DNA from: Elusimicrobiales bacterium
GTDB taxonomy: Bacteria; Elusimicrobiota; Elusimicrobia; Elusimicrobiales; UBA9959
Length of the DNA stretch: 64,000 bases
Reading direction: 5' to 3'
Assembly (NCBI GenBank): GCA_028688015.1
Contig: JAQTZB010000006.1
Location: 1 to 64,000, forward strand
The position numbers and the translations under genes were made by a program. Below are positions 32,691-42,843 of the stretch, in pieces (within the stretch, counting starts at the first letter, position 1; every line of letters starts with the position of its first letter). The notes below the pieces were generated by a model. It was not told the DNA's origin. It saw nothing but the letters and a program-made list of their open reading frames with translations, and did not search any database.

Positions 32691-34553
32691 TCACTTGGGC
32701 CTGGGCACCTCGGATGGTCTGGTTTCGGAATCGGCGTCCAGCAAGCCCTCGCGCCATTCGTCAAGCCTGCGCTGCGCTTCCGCCGCCCTCTGGAGGCGGT
32801 AACGGGCCGCGGCGAAGGAGGCGCGCTCGTAGTCCAGGTATTCCTTCAGCTTCGTCCGCTCCTGCGCAGTCATCAGATCCGGGTCGTCCTTGTACTTCGC
32901 CTTCAGCGCCGCCGCCTCGCGCGCGCCGATCGAGCCGCTCGCCAGGATGCGCGCGCTGGCCGTCTCGTCGGTGTGATCTATTACGCGGTAGCCGTCGTAG
33001 GTGTGCTTGCGCGCGCGCAGCGCCTCCACGCCGTCTTCCAGGTAGATCTCGGCGTCGCGCACTGCGTGGGGGTGCGAGTTCTGGGCGTAGGCCGGGCCGG
33101 CCTTCTGCATCTTCTCGGCCGTGAAGGCGGCGCCTACGCCGAAGGCCTCTACTTCGCGCTCTATCGTCCGGTGCATGCCGTCGTTGAATTGCGGGTGCAG
33201 GGTGCGTTCTTCCACTTCCTGCCGGTGGTGCGCCGCCTCGTGTACGAAGGTGGGGGCTATGTAGGACGCCAGGCCCTGCATCAGCTTCTCGTCCTTCAGG
33301 ATGTCGGCTGCGGCAACGCCCCGCTGACGGGCATAGTCCTCTATCATCCGGGTGTTGACGCGTATGTAAGGGGGATCCTTGTAGTAGCAGGTGCCGAAAT
33401 TCCCGGGCTTGTTCCTGTCGAACGCGAAGTCCAGCTTGTTGCGGCCGTCGGGGCGGGGCGTGTTGTAGAAAGCGAGGGTCTGATCGCCGGCCTTCGTGCC
33501 GCTTATTTCGCTGGCGAGGTAGCCCTTCAGTTTCCCGTCCTCGCCGTAGGAGAACATCTTGGCGGAGATCTTGGCCGCATCGTCATTGTCTACGGCCCTG
33601 TACTTGCCTGGATGGAAGATGCGCTGCAGCGTGGTGGGGGGAGGAGTGTAGCCGCCGGGGACATAGTTGTCGAAGGCCTGGTCCAGGAAGCCTTTCTGCG
33701 CTGCGGCTCCCCTGGCCGCGGCCAGGCGCTCGTTGGCCGCCTTGAGCTGCAGTTCTTTCTTTTCGGCACTTGAGATCCCGGGCGGGAGGGCGGGTTCGGC
33801 GCGCAGCAGTTCCACGTCCAGCATCAGCTTGTTGAGCTTGCCGTAGTACTCATAGGCCTTAGCCGGCGGCGGGTCCTTGATGATCAGGTCCTGCTTGAGC
33901 TCTTCTATAACCGCTACCAGGTCCGGGTTTTTCAGCAGCGCTTTTTTGCCCGCATCCAGCAGTGCTTCGGAGTCCTTCTGGGCGCTGGCGGACAGCTTTT
34001 CGTAGCGGGCGCGGATATCTTTGGCGTTCCAGCTGGCCTCGTCCAGGCCCTCCGCCTGCAAAACGCTGCGGCGGGCCTCGCTAAGCGAGGTCCAGGTGCG
34101 CAGCGAGCGGCGCACGGTGACGCCGCGGTCCGGCAGGTAGTTGTCCACCCAGCCGAAGATCTTTTCGGGCCGTGGGCCGAGGCCCAGCAGGCAGGGGTAG
34201 CAGTCCTTGGTCTCCAGTTCCCTGACAAGGGCGTAGCCGAGGTCGGATTCCTTGTACTTGCCGCAGACCTTCCCGAGGCTTACGAGCGAATTATTGTAGA
34301 GCAGGATGAGACCGGTGTTCCGTTCCACTTGCGACGCGCGTTCCAGCAGGTCTTCCTTGGCGCTCAGGTCCCTGACGCAGTCCTGAGCTTTTTCCGGGGA
34401 GAAGATCCGCTCACTGGTGTCGATATTCCTGGAGCAGGCCTGGACCAGTTGGGCCTCCTCCTGCGTAATGAGGGGGGCTTCCGCGGCGAGGGCGAGCCCC
34501 GGCAACAGCAGTAGCGACAGCGCCAATTTAAAAAGTATTTTTCCTTTCCCCAT
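32691..34553 (-). CDS. Secreted HEAAH-motif protein, candidate zinc metallopeptidase
   Basis: The start is placed at MGKGKILFKLALSLLLLPG, the beginning of a clear signal peptide; the longer frame runs through the promoter. The 620-residue product has a helical N-terminal part with several Cys, a middle helical region, and at about residue 437 the zincin motif HEAAHH, followed about 25 residues on by EREVEAFGVG, which could supply the third ligand. Long charged helices fill the C-terminus. I know no close family; a secreted peptidase is a reasonable hypothesis. The promoter is consensus (TTGACA-17-TATACT) with the ATG 7 nt after the -10, so the mRNA should be leaderless. Confidence 0.65.
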   Translation of the reverse strand: MGKGKILFKLALSLLLLPGLALAAEAPLITQEEAQLVQACSRNIDTSERIFSPEKAQDCVRDLSAKEDLLERASQVERNTGLILLYNNSLVSLGKVCGKYKESDLGYALVRELETKDCYPCLLGLGPRPEKIFGWVDNYLPDRGVTVRRSLRTWTSLSEARRSVLQAEGLDEASWNAKDIRARYEKLSASAQKDSEALLDAGKKALLKNPDLVAVIEELKQDLIIKDPPPAKAYEYYGKLNKLMLDVELLRAEPALPPGISSAEKKELQLKAANERLAAARGAAAQKGFLDQAFDNYVPGGYTPPPTTLQRIFHPGKYRAVDNDDAAKISAKMFSYGEDGKLKGYLASEISGTKAGDQTLAFYNTPRPDGRNKLDFAFDRNKPGNFGTCYYKDPPYIRVNTRMIEDYARQRGVAAADILKDEKLMQGLASYIAPTFVHEAAHHRQEVEERTLHPQFNDGMHRTIEREVEAFGVGAAFTAEKMQKAGPAYAQNSHPHAVRDAEIYLEDGVEALRARKHTYDGYRVIDHTDETASARILASGSIGAREAAALKAKYKDDPDLMTAQERTKLKEYLDYERASFAAARYRLQRAAEAQRRLDEWREGLLDADSETRPSEVPRPK

Positions 34554-34560
34554 ACTATGG

Positions 34561-34589
34561 AGTATAAGGCATAGGCCGCGCGCTGTCAA
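34561..34589 (-). promoter_or_regulatory. Consensus sigma-70 promoter, leaderless start
   Basis: On the minus strand TTGACA (34589-34584), 17 nt, TATACT (34566-34561), then 7 nt to the ATG at 34553. Transcription should begin at or next to the start codon. Confidence 0.8.
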
Positions 34590-34640
34590 TGGGCGGACTG
34601 CCGGCGCCTGCGGCTTGCGGCAGAGGAGCGGTTTGAGAAG

Positions 34641-34656
34641 TGGGCCCTTGGGCCTA
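34641..34656 (-). promoter_or_regulatory. TAGGCCCA site F
   Basis: Minus-strand TAGGCCCA (34656-34649) is followed at once by AGGGCCCA (34648-34641). It lies 60 nt upstream of the consensus -35 box of the HExxH protein gene. The divergent exported gene at 34725 could share it. Confidence 0.5.
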
Positions 34657-34724
34657 TTGCCGGCAGGGTCCATGGGCGCTTACGCCGGCAAGCGCCGTGA
34701 GCCATACTATCGTTGAGGCCCCTT

Positions 34725-35363
34725 ATGAAAAACATCATCCTTGCGGCGGCGATAATGGCGGTGGGCGCGGGCGCGGCTAAAGCCGCTGTCGGCGCGGCCG
34801 GTTTCGACGCCCTGGCCCGGTCGGTCATGAGCGGCGCTTCCCGCGCAGAGGTCGCGGTGCCCGGGATCCCTTCGCCTTCTTTCGCCGAAACCAGCGCCCC
34901 TAAAACTTTTGCCGATTACGAATATGACGCCGCCGCGGGCGCCAGGCTGGGAGCCGCCGCGGCTAAAGGCAACCTGGGCGCTTTCTACGGCAGGTGCTAC
35001 GAATATGTCTCCTACCACATGGAGGCCGCGGGCGTGATACGGCCCGAGCAGTGGGACCAGCTCAGGATAGGCCCGGACTACGCCGCCGACTTCGCCGAAT
35101 GGGCCGTGGCCAATCCCGAGGTTATGCGCCGCGAGCTGAAGCTGGTTAAGATCCCCACGCCCTCCGACAAAATGGCGATACCGGTGGGCAGCATCATAGT
35201 CTACGAGCGCGGCGCCTGCGGCTTCAGCAGGAAGGCCGGCCACATCGAAGTTGTCACCAAAGCCGACTGGGCCTGCTCGGACGGCTGCGAGAGCCTGGAC
35301 CAGGCCTGCTTCGAAGACCCCGCCGTCAGCGCCCGCATCCACGTCATCGTCCCGGTAAAATAG
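34725..35363 (+). CDS. Secreted protein with CHAP/NlpC-like Cys and His motifs
   Basis: The start is at MKNIILAAAIMAVGAGA, a signal peptide, not at the in-frame codon 12 nt upstream. In the 212-residue product, GRCYEYVSYHME (Cys near residue 90) and GHIEVVTKADW (His near 170) resemble the catalytic Cys and His blocks of CHAP/NlpC-P60 type peptidoglycan amidohydrolases, with KIPTPSDKMAIPVGSIIVYE in the typical strand before the His. The resemblance is by pattern only. A bidirectional terminator follows. Confidence 0.6.
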   Translation: MKNIILAAAIMAVGAGAAKAAVGAAGFDALARSVMSGASRAEVAVPGIPSPSFAETSAPKTFADYEYDAAAGARLGAAAAKGNLGAFYGRCYEYVSYHMEAAGVIRPEQWDQLRIGPDYAADFAEWAVANPEVMRRELKLVKIPTPSDKMAIPVGSIIVYERGACGFSRKAGHIEVVTKADWACSDGCESLDQACFEDPAVSARIHVIVPVK

Positions 35364-35377
35364 CTTCTTTTACGTCG

Positions 35378-35414
35378 GGCAGACAAGCCGGAGTTCCGCC
35401 GGCTTTTTGTCTGC
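35378..35414. terminator. Long hairpin terminator
   Basis: GGCAGACAAGCCGG and CCGGCTTTTTGTCTGCC pair across a short loop; T-tracts are embedded in the stem. Ends the gene at 34725. Confidence 0.8.
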
Positions 35415-35466
35415 CATCCCGCCTTTTTTATATCCTATTGCCAGATACAGCCGTTCCGGAGGCATA

Positions 35467-37770
<2,304 letters not shown>

Positions 37771-37789
37771 CCCTTATCTTCCCCAAAAT

Positions 37790-37821
37790 AAGAACCCCGC
37801 CCCCGCGGGGTTCTTTATTTT
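37790..37821 (+). terminator. Terminator after tex
   Basis: AGAACCCCGC-CCCC-GCGGGGTTCT followed by TTATTTT. Confidence 0.9.
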
Positions 37822-37846
37822 AAAAAGGCTGCTGCCGCCTTTTTGA

Positions 37847-37905
37847 GGGCCTAGGCGGCGTCTGGGCCCTGTATAGGGGACCATTGGTCCTAGGAGCTAG
37901 GCCCA
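37847..37905 (+). promoter_or_regulatory. TAGGCCCA site C
   Basis: GGGCCTA (37847-37853) and TAGGCCCA (37898-37905) bracket the perfect dyad GGACC-ATT-GGTCC (37878-37890). Downstream are TTACCG (37913-37918), 17 nt, and the extended -10 TGATAGACT (37933-37941), with the start codon 6 nt later. Confidence 0.55.
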
Positions 37906-37947
37906 ACGACACTTACCGTTCCTTTACCAGGCTGATAGACTATTGGT

Positions 37948-39216
37948 ATGAAAAAGCTTATCCTCGCGGTCATAGCGGCGGCTAATTTCACGGCGGCGGG
38001 CAACGCCGGGGAATTCGGCCTCGAAACCATGAGCGTGTCGGAACTGAAGGCTTCGCAGCAGACGCTGCAGGCCGTTCCGGTGCCGGTGCAGCCCGAGCTG
38101 CTGGGCATGGACAGGTCGCCCAACCAGCCTTCCCCGGTGCTGGACCTGACCATCAAGCTGCCCTTCCTCTCCCTGAGCTCCCGCCTCAAGGAGCTGCCCG
38201 GCATAAAGATGCAGCCCATTAACCCCGGCGCCCCCATCCTCTTCAAGCAGGGCGAGAACATCGCCTTCAGCAACGTGGCCGTGGACTATAACGGCATCGA
38301 GGTGGAGCCCACCCTCCTGATCAAGCCCGTTTTCGAAGGCGAGAACAAGCTCTCCATAAAGGTCGTTAAGGTAGAGGCTGACATAGCCTTCGGCCCCAAC
38401 AAGGCCCTGCCCCAGCAGCTCGACAAGGACGGCCTGATGGAAATGGTGATGACCAACCTCACCACCGGCATGCTGCAGTCCATGGACGAGGCCTTCGCCA
38501 AGAACAAGGTGCCGCTGCGCGCCAAGGACGTGCTGACCTTCAGCTACGACCGCCGCAGCTGGACCCTGCGCGCCAACGTGAACCCCAATTTCATCGCCCC
38601 GCTGATGCCCAACCTCATCAGCAATGTCAGCCTGCGCAACTTCACCTTCGACGCCGAGGGCTTCGCCCTCAGCGTGAAGAGCGGCTCCATGAACGCGGTC
38701 CAGCAGCCCGGCTATAACCTGGCCGTGTCCGACGGCCTGCTGGACAACTTCATCGCCCAGTTCACCAAGCAGGGCGACTTCCAGTTCCACCCGCAGGGCC
38801 ACGAGGGCGGCCTGAAGTTCCGCCAGGACGGCCGCCTGGAAGTGGCCGGCAAGATCTACGCCCGCGACGTGTTCGGCAAGCCCAACGTCTACTTCAAGGC
38901 CACCATCCTCCCCGAGCTCATCGGCCCCAACACCCTGCGGGTCAAGGTGGAGCGCGTGGACGTGGACCAGGCCTACGGCATCGGCATCCCCGGCTTCATC
39001 AACAACTGGATCCAGGGCAAGGTCATCCGCTCCATCACCGAGACCCTGACCACCAACGCCGAACTGGCCAAGGTGATGACCGCCACCAAGCTCGATGACA
39101 AGACCGTGCGCATCGTCCTCAAGAACAGCGCTTTCATGCCCTCCTTCGCCAAGGGCGCCGTGATACAGAAGCTCAAGATAAGCAACGGCATGATGTACCT
39201 GGGCTTCGAGCTGTGA
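37948..39216 (+). CDS. Secreted protein, long paralogue of the pair
   Basis: A 422-residue exported protein with an approximately 20-residue signal peptide ending GNAG. The first 240 residues share a clear layout with the next gene: a MSxxELKA/DDIRA helix after the signal peptide, PVLDLTIKLPF, a KQGENIAFSNV segment, PTLLIKPVFEGENKLSIKV and YDRRSWTLRANVNP. The second half appears to be a further beta-rich repeat (VAGKIYARDVFG, LRVKVERVDVDQ), giving an elongated lipid-transfer-like or adhesin-like beta structure, but I cannot name the family. Extended -10 box 6 nt before the ATG implies a leaderless mRNA; TAGGCCCA site C precedes it. Confidence 0.65.
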   Translation: MKKLILAVIAAANFTAAGNAGEFGLETMSVSELKASQQTLQAVPVPVQPELLGMDRSPNQPSPVLDLTIKLPFLSLSSRLKELPGIKMQPINPGAPILFKQGENIAFSNVAVDYNGIEVEPTLLIKPVFEGENKLSIKVVKVEADIAFGPNKALPQQLDKDGLMEMVMTNLTTGMLQSMDEAFAKNKVPLRAKDVLTFSYDRRSWTLRANVNPNFIAPLMPNLISNVSLRNFTFDAEGFALSVKSGSMNAVQQPGYNLAVSDGLLDNFIAQFTKQGDFQFHPQGHEGGLKFRQDGRLEVAGKIYARDVFGKPNVYFKATILPELIGPNTLRVKVERVDVDQAYGIGIPGFINNWIQGKVIRSITETLTTNAELAKVMTATKLDDKTVRIVLKNSAFMPSFAKGAVIQKLKISNGMMYLGFEL

Positions 39217-39239
39217 TCGCGGAGACAAGGAGAAAATTT

Positions 39240-39965
39240 ATGAAAAAACTCACTCTTAACCTGATAGCCCTGGCCCTGCTGGCCGGCAACGCGGCCGCCT
39301 TCGACCTGACGGGCATGGGCGCCGACGACATCCGCGCGGCGCAGGCGGACTTCAGGGCCCCGGCCCCGCAGGCCCAGCCCGCCGACGACCTGATCGGCCT
39401 GGATATGAATATCCGCATCCCCTACGCCACCGTCAAGAAGGGCGTGGAGCAGGTGGCCGCCTCCGAGCGCCGCCTGACCCTGATAGACAAGAGCGCGCCG
39501 GTGGCCTTCAAGTACGGCGAGTTCCTGCGCATCAGCAATATCAAGATAGACCAGGGCGGCATCATAGTGGTCCCCACCCTGACCCTGAAGCCCTACTTCG
39601 TGGGCACCGACAAGCTGGCCATCCGCGTACAGCGCATCCAGCTGCACGCCTCCATGGAGCCCTCCGTGAAAGCCGCCCCCATGCCGGCCATCAACGAGGA
39701 AGAGATCATGGTGCAGGTTATGGACGTGCTGATAAAGGGCACCTACTCCGCCGTCAACGACTTCCTGAAGAAGAAGCAGATCCCGATGAAGGCCGAGGAC
39801 GTCATCAAGCTGCGCTACGACAAGGCCGCCTGGACCCTGCACGCGCAGGTCTCCTCCAAGGTGCTGGGCCAGTTCATCCCCGCGGGTTTCATGGGCGAGC
39901 TGCACCTGACCGGCTTTGCCTTCAACGACCGCGGCCTGACCCTTACCGTGCAGACCCCCAACTAA
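39240..39965 (+). CDS. Secreted protein, short paralogue of the pair
   Basis: The start is at MKKLTLNLIALALLAGNAAA with AAGGAG upstream; an in-frame codon 27 nt earlier overlaps the preceding gene. The 241-residue protein matches the first half of its neighbour along its whole length: LDMNIRIPYATV, FKYGEFLRISNIKIDQGGI, PTLTLKPYFVGTDKLAIRV and YDKAAWTLHAQVSSK. The gap of 23 nt means an operon born by tandem duplication, followed by loss or gain of the C-terminal half. Function unknown. Confidence 0.65.
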   Translation: MKKLTLNLIALALLAGNAAAFDLTGMGADDIRAAQADFRAPAPQAQPADDLIGLDMNIRIPYATVKKGVEQVAASERRLTLIDKSAPVAFKYGEFLRISNIKIDQGGIIVVPTLTLKPYFVGTDKLAIRVQRIQLHASMEPSVKAAPMPAINEEEIMVQVMDVLIKGTYSAVNDFLKKKQIPMKAEDVIKLRYDKAAWTLHAQVSSKVLGQFIPAGFMGELHLTGFAFNDRGLTLTVQTPN

Positions 39966-39980
39966 GCCTTCACTTCCACG

Positions 39981-40014
39981 GAAAACCCCGCCAACAAAGC
40001 GGGGTTTTTCTTTT
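39981..40014 (+). terminator. Terminator after the paralogous pair
   Basis: AAAACCCCGC-CAACAAA-GCGGGGTTTTT followed by CTTTT. Confidence 0.92.
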
Positions 40015-40083
40015 GTGGCTTTTGATAGAATAATCACTGGCCAGGGCGCTTGACCGCCCGCGGCCCGATTTACGGGAGGAACC

Positions 40084-40491
40084 ATGCTTTTTGACGAGAT
40101 GAACGCGGAGATGGTGAAGGCGATGATAGAGACCATACCGGTGGAGTTGACCGTGATAGACGCCAACGACGAGGTGGTGGGCTGGAACAAGCACGAGACG
40201 CGCATCTTCAAGCGCCCGATGACGGCGATGGGCATGAACTTCCGCCAGTGCCACCCGCAGAAGAGCCTGGAGATGGTGGAGCGCATCATCGCGGAGATGA
40301 AGGCCGGCACCCGCGAGAAGGCGACCTTCTGGATAGACCTCGAGGTCGTCAAAGGCGAGCCCAAGCACAAGATGTTCATAGAATTCCACGCCCTGCGCGG
40401 CGAGAAGGGCCAATACCTCGGCTGCATGGAGTTCACGCAGGACGTGCAGGCTATCCGCGAGCTGCAGGGCCAGAAGCGGCTGATGGACTAG
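40084..40491 (+). CDS. Single-domain PAS protein (DUF438/PAS_10-like)
   Basis: A 135-residue protein consisting of one PAS domain: PVELTVIDANDEVVGWNKHE (the PAS core), FRQCHPQKSLEMVERII, FWIDLEV and EFHALRGEKGQYLGCMEF. The CHPxKS...M..G sequence is the one seen in the PAS region that follows DUF438 in other bacteria. With no kinase, GGDEF or HTH output attached it must act by binding a partner or small ligand. GGGAGGA precedes the ATG; no partner gene is adjacent. Confidence 0.8.
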   Translation: MLFDEMNAEMVKAMIETIPVELTVIDANDEVVGWNKHETRIFKRPMTAMGMNFRQCHPQKSLEMVERIIAEMKAGTREKATFWIDLEVVKGEPKHKMFIEFHALRGEKGQYLGCMEFTQDVQAIRELQGQKRLMD

Positions 40492-40505
40492 GCGGGCCCG
40501 GAAAT

Positions 40506-40536
40506 AAAAAAGCCGGCCGCGGGGCCGGCTTTTTTT
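40506..40536. terminator. Symmetrical terminator between convergent genes
   Basis: AAAAAGCCGGCC-GCGG-GGCCGGCTTTTTTT serves the PAS gene and the minus-strand operon ending at 40548. Confidence 0.92.
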
Positions 40537-40547
40537 GCGCCCGGGGG

Positions 40548-41177
40548 CTACCTGACTTTATAGAGCCCCGGCCAGATAGGCGAGAGCGAGCGGATGAAGG
40601 CGTCGGTGATGCCGGTCATGGCCGACGGGATGTCGAACCCCTCGTAGGTCATGGAGGCGGACCACATGATGGAGCCGGTCTGCACGTCCACCATGCGCGA
40701 CAGCAGCGACACGTTGGCCGTGGTGCTGAGCAGCTGCGAGTTGGGCATGCCCAGCACGCTGCCTTCCGAATAGATGGTGCCGCCGCTGACCTGCGTGACG
40801 TTGGACTGCGGGTTGGCTGACTGGCTGACGATGTAGGAGCTCTGCGGGGTGCTCTCAGCCACCGTGCCCACGAACAGCGCGTCCACTCCGAGCAGTTTGC
40901 CTATCTGTTTGGCGGTGGAGGGATCGAAGGCGGACGAAGCGGTCAAGGACTGTTCGCGCATCACGGAGTCCAGGCGCTGGCGCTCTATCACGTCGGCGCC
41001 GTTCTCCAGCAGGCTCTGCGTCATCAGGTCCGCGGCCAGCTCGCCCTTGGGTCCGCTGAAAGAGAGCACGGCCACGCGCTTCACGGTGGAGAAATCGGCC
41101 CGCGGGTTCACGGCCACCTTGGGGGTGGCGCAGGCGGCGAGGAGGAAAAGCAGGGGAAGCAGTGAATATTTTTTCAT
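40548..41177 (-). CDS. CsgG/GNA1162-like lipoprotein
   Basis: This 209-residue lipoprotein (lipobox LLAAC, Cys16) has the CsgG-related core: VKRVAVLSFSG, then VIERQRLDSVMREQSLTASSAFDPSTAKQIG (shown here as family motif in two parts: VIERQRLDSVM and REQSLTAS) and LGVDALFVGTVAES. Such proteins form or assist outer-membrane secretion pores or act as periplasmic assembly factors. It follows the TPR gene by 3 nt. Two other genes in the window (20533, 50057) share the same core. Confidence 0.78.
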   Translation of the reverse strand: MKKYSLLPLLFLLAACATPKVAVNPRADFSTVKRVAVLSFSGPKGELAADLMTQSLLENGADVIERQRLDSVMREQSLTASSAFDPSTAKQIGKLLGVDALFVGTVAESTPQSSYIVSQSANPQSNVTQVSGGTIYSEGSVLGMPNSQLLSTTANVSLLSRMVDVQTGSIMWSASMTYEGFDIPSAMTGITDAFIRSLSPIWPGLYKVR

Positions 41178-41180
41178 GGG

Positions 41181-41600
41181 TCAGCGGGCGCCGAGATTGT
41201 TGAGGTGCTTTACGGCGGTGTTGCGCAGGTTCGGGTCGCCGGTGTTATCCAGGCAGGCCTTCCAGGAAGTTATTGCCTTGTCGCGCAGGCCCTTCTTCTC
41301 GTAGATCAGGCCCAGCATGTAATGCGCGATGGCGCGCTTCGGGTCCAGGCGGACAGCGCTCTCGAAGGCCCGCAGCGCGTCGTCCGCGCGGCCCAGGCGG
41401 GTATAGGTGAAGCCCAGCTTGATGTGCAGGTCCGTGTTCTCCGGCAGCTGCAGCAGCTGGCGCTCCAGGTCCGCCGCGGTCTGCGTCAGCTCCGCGAGGG
41501 TCTGGGCGGTGATATTTTTTTCGGGGCCGGTATGCTGCGGCACCTGCGCGGCGGCCGGTAGGGCCGAGGCGAACAGTAAGACGGTCAGTATTTTCCTCAT
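41181..41600 (-). CDS. Secreted TPR protein
   Basis: The start is at MRKILTVLLFASALPAAAQ, a signal peptide; an upstream in-frame TTG adds two residues only. The 139-residue product carries about two to three TPR units: LPENTDLHIKLGFTYTRLGR, DDALRAFESAVRLDPKRAIA and HYMLGLIYEKKGLRDKAITS. It is probably a periplasmic scaffold for the CsgG-like lipoprotein encoded 3 nt downstream. A minus-strand TATGCT box (41607-41612), with TACACA 17 nt further up, puts the transcription start at the ATG. Confidence 0.78.
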   Translation of the reverse strand: MRKILTVLLFASALPAAAQVPQHTGPEKNITAQTLAELTQTAADLERQLLQLPENTDLHIKLGFTYTRLGRADDALRAFESAVRLDPKRAIAHYMLGLIYEKKGLRDKAITSWKACLDNTGDPNLRNTAVKHLNNLGAR

Positions 41601-41686
41601 AGCCAAAGCATATAAAATCCCGGGCCCCTTGTGTAGCGCCTGCTTCAGGATTTTGTAACATTTATCCGGATGGCAAGGAGGCGGAT

Positions 41687-42238
41687 ATGGAAATTTTCAA
41701 GTCTGGTCTGATCGTAGCGGCCGCGGCGCTTTCGGCCTGTGCCGGCACGGTGGCCATAAAGGCGGCCGGCGGCGCGGCCTATTATTGCGGCGAGGTCGCC
41801 TTCTTCTCTCCGGACGGCCGGCTGCCTTACGGCAAGACCGAGGCTGCCGTTAAGCGGGAGATACTCGACAATGGCGCTCGCATCGTAGAGACTGTCACCC
41901 AGCCCGCCCCCAGCCCCAGCATGCCGCCTAAAACCATAGTCACGGAGCTGAAGCGGCGCAAAGGGAAACTGGTCTATGACGCCTCCGACTCCGGCGGCAC
42001 CTTCACCGGCACGCTCACCTTCAAAGACGCGGAGCTGAAGAGCTGGACCTACAATATCAGGCTGAAGGCCGGCGGGACCGTTAAGGGCTCCGGCTCGCTG
42101 ACCGCCGAAGGCATAAAGACCGCCAAGCAGCTTACCGGCGGCCGCCCGATGTCCGTCAAGGAAGACCTGAAGGTCGCCTCGGAGGAGCAGTATACCGCGG
42201 CAGTAAATTCCATGAAACCAGCTTTTGGAGCCGAATGA
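41687..42238 (+). CDS. Putative lipoprotein, unknown function
   Basis: The 183-residue protein has a hydrophobic N-terminus with a plausible lipobox LSAC (Cys18). The mature part is beta-rich (KGKLVYDASDSGGTFTGTLTF, SWTYNIRLKAGGTVKGSGSL), suggesting a lipocalin-like or barrel fold. No family recognised. Its stop overlaps the VOC gene by 4 nt (ATGA), so the three genes 41687-42833 form one tightly packed operon. AAGGAGG precedes the ATG. Confidence 0.6.
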   Translation: MEIFKSGLIVAAAALSACAGTVAIKAAGGAAYYCGEVAFFSPDGRLPYGKTEAAVKREILDNGARIVETVTQPAPSPSMPPKTIVTELKRRKGKLVYDASDSGGTFTGTLTFKDAELKSWTYNIRLKAGGTVKGSGSLTAEGIKTAKQLTGGRPMSVKEDLKVASEEQYTAAVNSMKPAFGAE

Positions 42239-42606
42239 AATTCACCTTCTCTCATAATAACCTGAACGTCCTGGACCTCGGGAAAAGCCTGAAGTTTTAC
42301 AAGGAAGCCCTGGGCCTGGTAGAAACTCGCCGCAAGGAGGCCGCGGACGGCTCCTTCACGCTGGTGTTCCTTGGCGACTGCCTTACGCCGCACAAGCTGG
42401 AACTGACCTGCCTGCGCGACCGGAAGGAAAAGTACGATCTCGGCGACAACGAGATCCACCTGGCTTTTACCACGCCGGATTACGCCGCGGCCCATGAGCT
42501 GCACAAAAAAATGGGGTGTATCTGCTACGAGAACGAGGCCATGGGGATCTACTTCATAGAGGACCCGGATGGCTACTGGCTGGAGATCCTGCCGGAACGG
42601 CCATGA
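42235..42606 (+). CDS. VOC family (glyoxalase I-like) protein
   Basis: A 123-residue VOC protein with the order expected for glyoxalase I: FSHNNLNVLDLGKSLKFYKEALG, LELTCLRDRKEKYDLGDNEIH, and FIEDPDGYWLEILP at the end. Metal-ligand positions His (SHNN), Glu (KLELT), His (EIHLAF) and Glu (LEILP) are all present, so lactoylglutathione lyase activity is possible; dioxygenase or resistance functions use the same fold. Overlaps both neighbours by 4 nt. Confidence 0.85.
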   Translation: MKFTFSHNNLNVLDLGKSLKFYKEALGLVETRRKEAADGSFTLVFLGDCLTPHKLELTCLRDRKEKYDLGDNEIHLAFTTPDYAAAHELHKKMGCICYENEAMGIYFIEDPDGYWLEILPERP

Positions 42607-42833
42607 CCGCCTGTCCGAAATGCGGCGCCGCGATAGAGGAGGGGAAGGCCTACTGCGACGATCCCGCCTGCGGCGCCGTGCTTCCCGGCCCGGCGGAGCG
42701 GCAGTCTAAATATATCGCAATTAACAAAGAAGTTAACCTGAATTTCAAGCTGGACTTCGTCATGCTCGCGCGGATGGCCGCCCTGGCCATAGCCGCGCTG
42801 GCCGCGGCCCTGCTCTACTTTTCCCGCAAATAA
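42603..42833 (+). CDS. Zinc-ribbon protein with C-terminal membrane anchor
   Basis: The start is the ATG overlapping the VOC stop (ATGA). The 76-residue protein has a zinc ribbon CPKCGAAIEEGKAYCDDPACG at the N-terminus, a linker, and one membrane helix (about 53-72) followed by SRK. It is a tail-anchored ribbon protein of unknown role. Confidence 0.72.
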   Translation: MTACPKCGAAIEEGKAYCDDPACGAVLPGPAERQSKYIAINKEVNLNFKLDFVMLARMAALAIAALAAALLYFSRK

Positions 42834-42843
42834 AACCCGGCGT

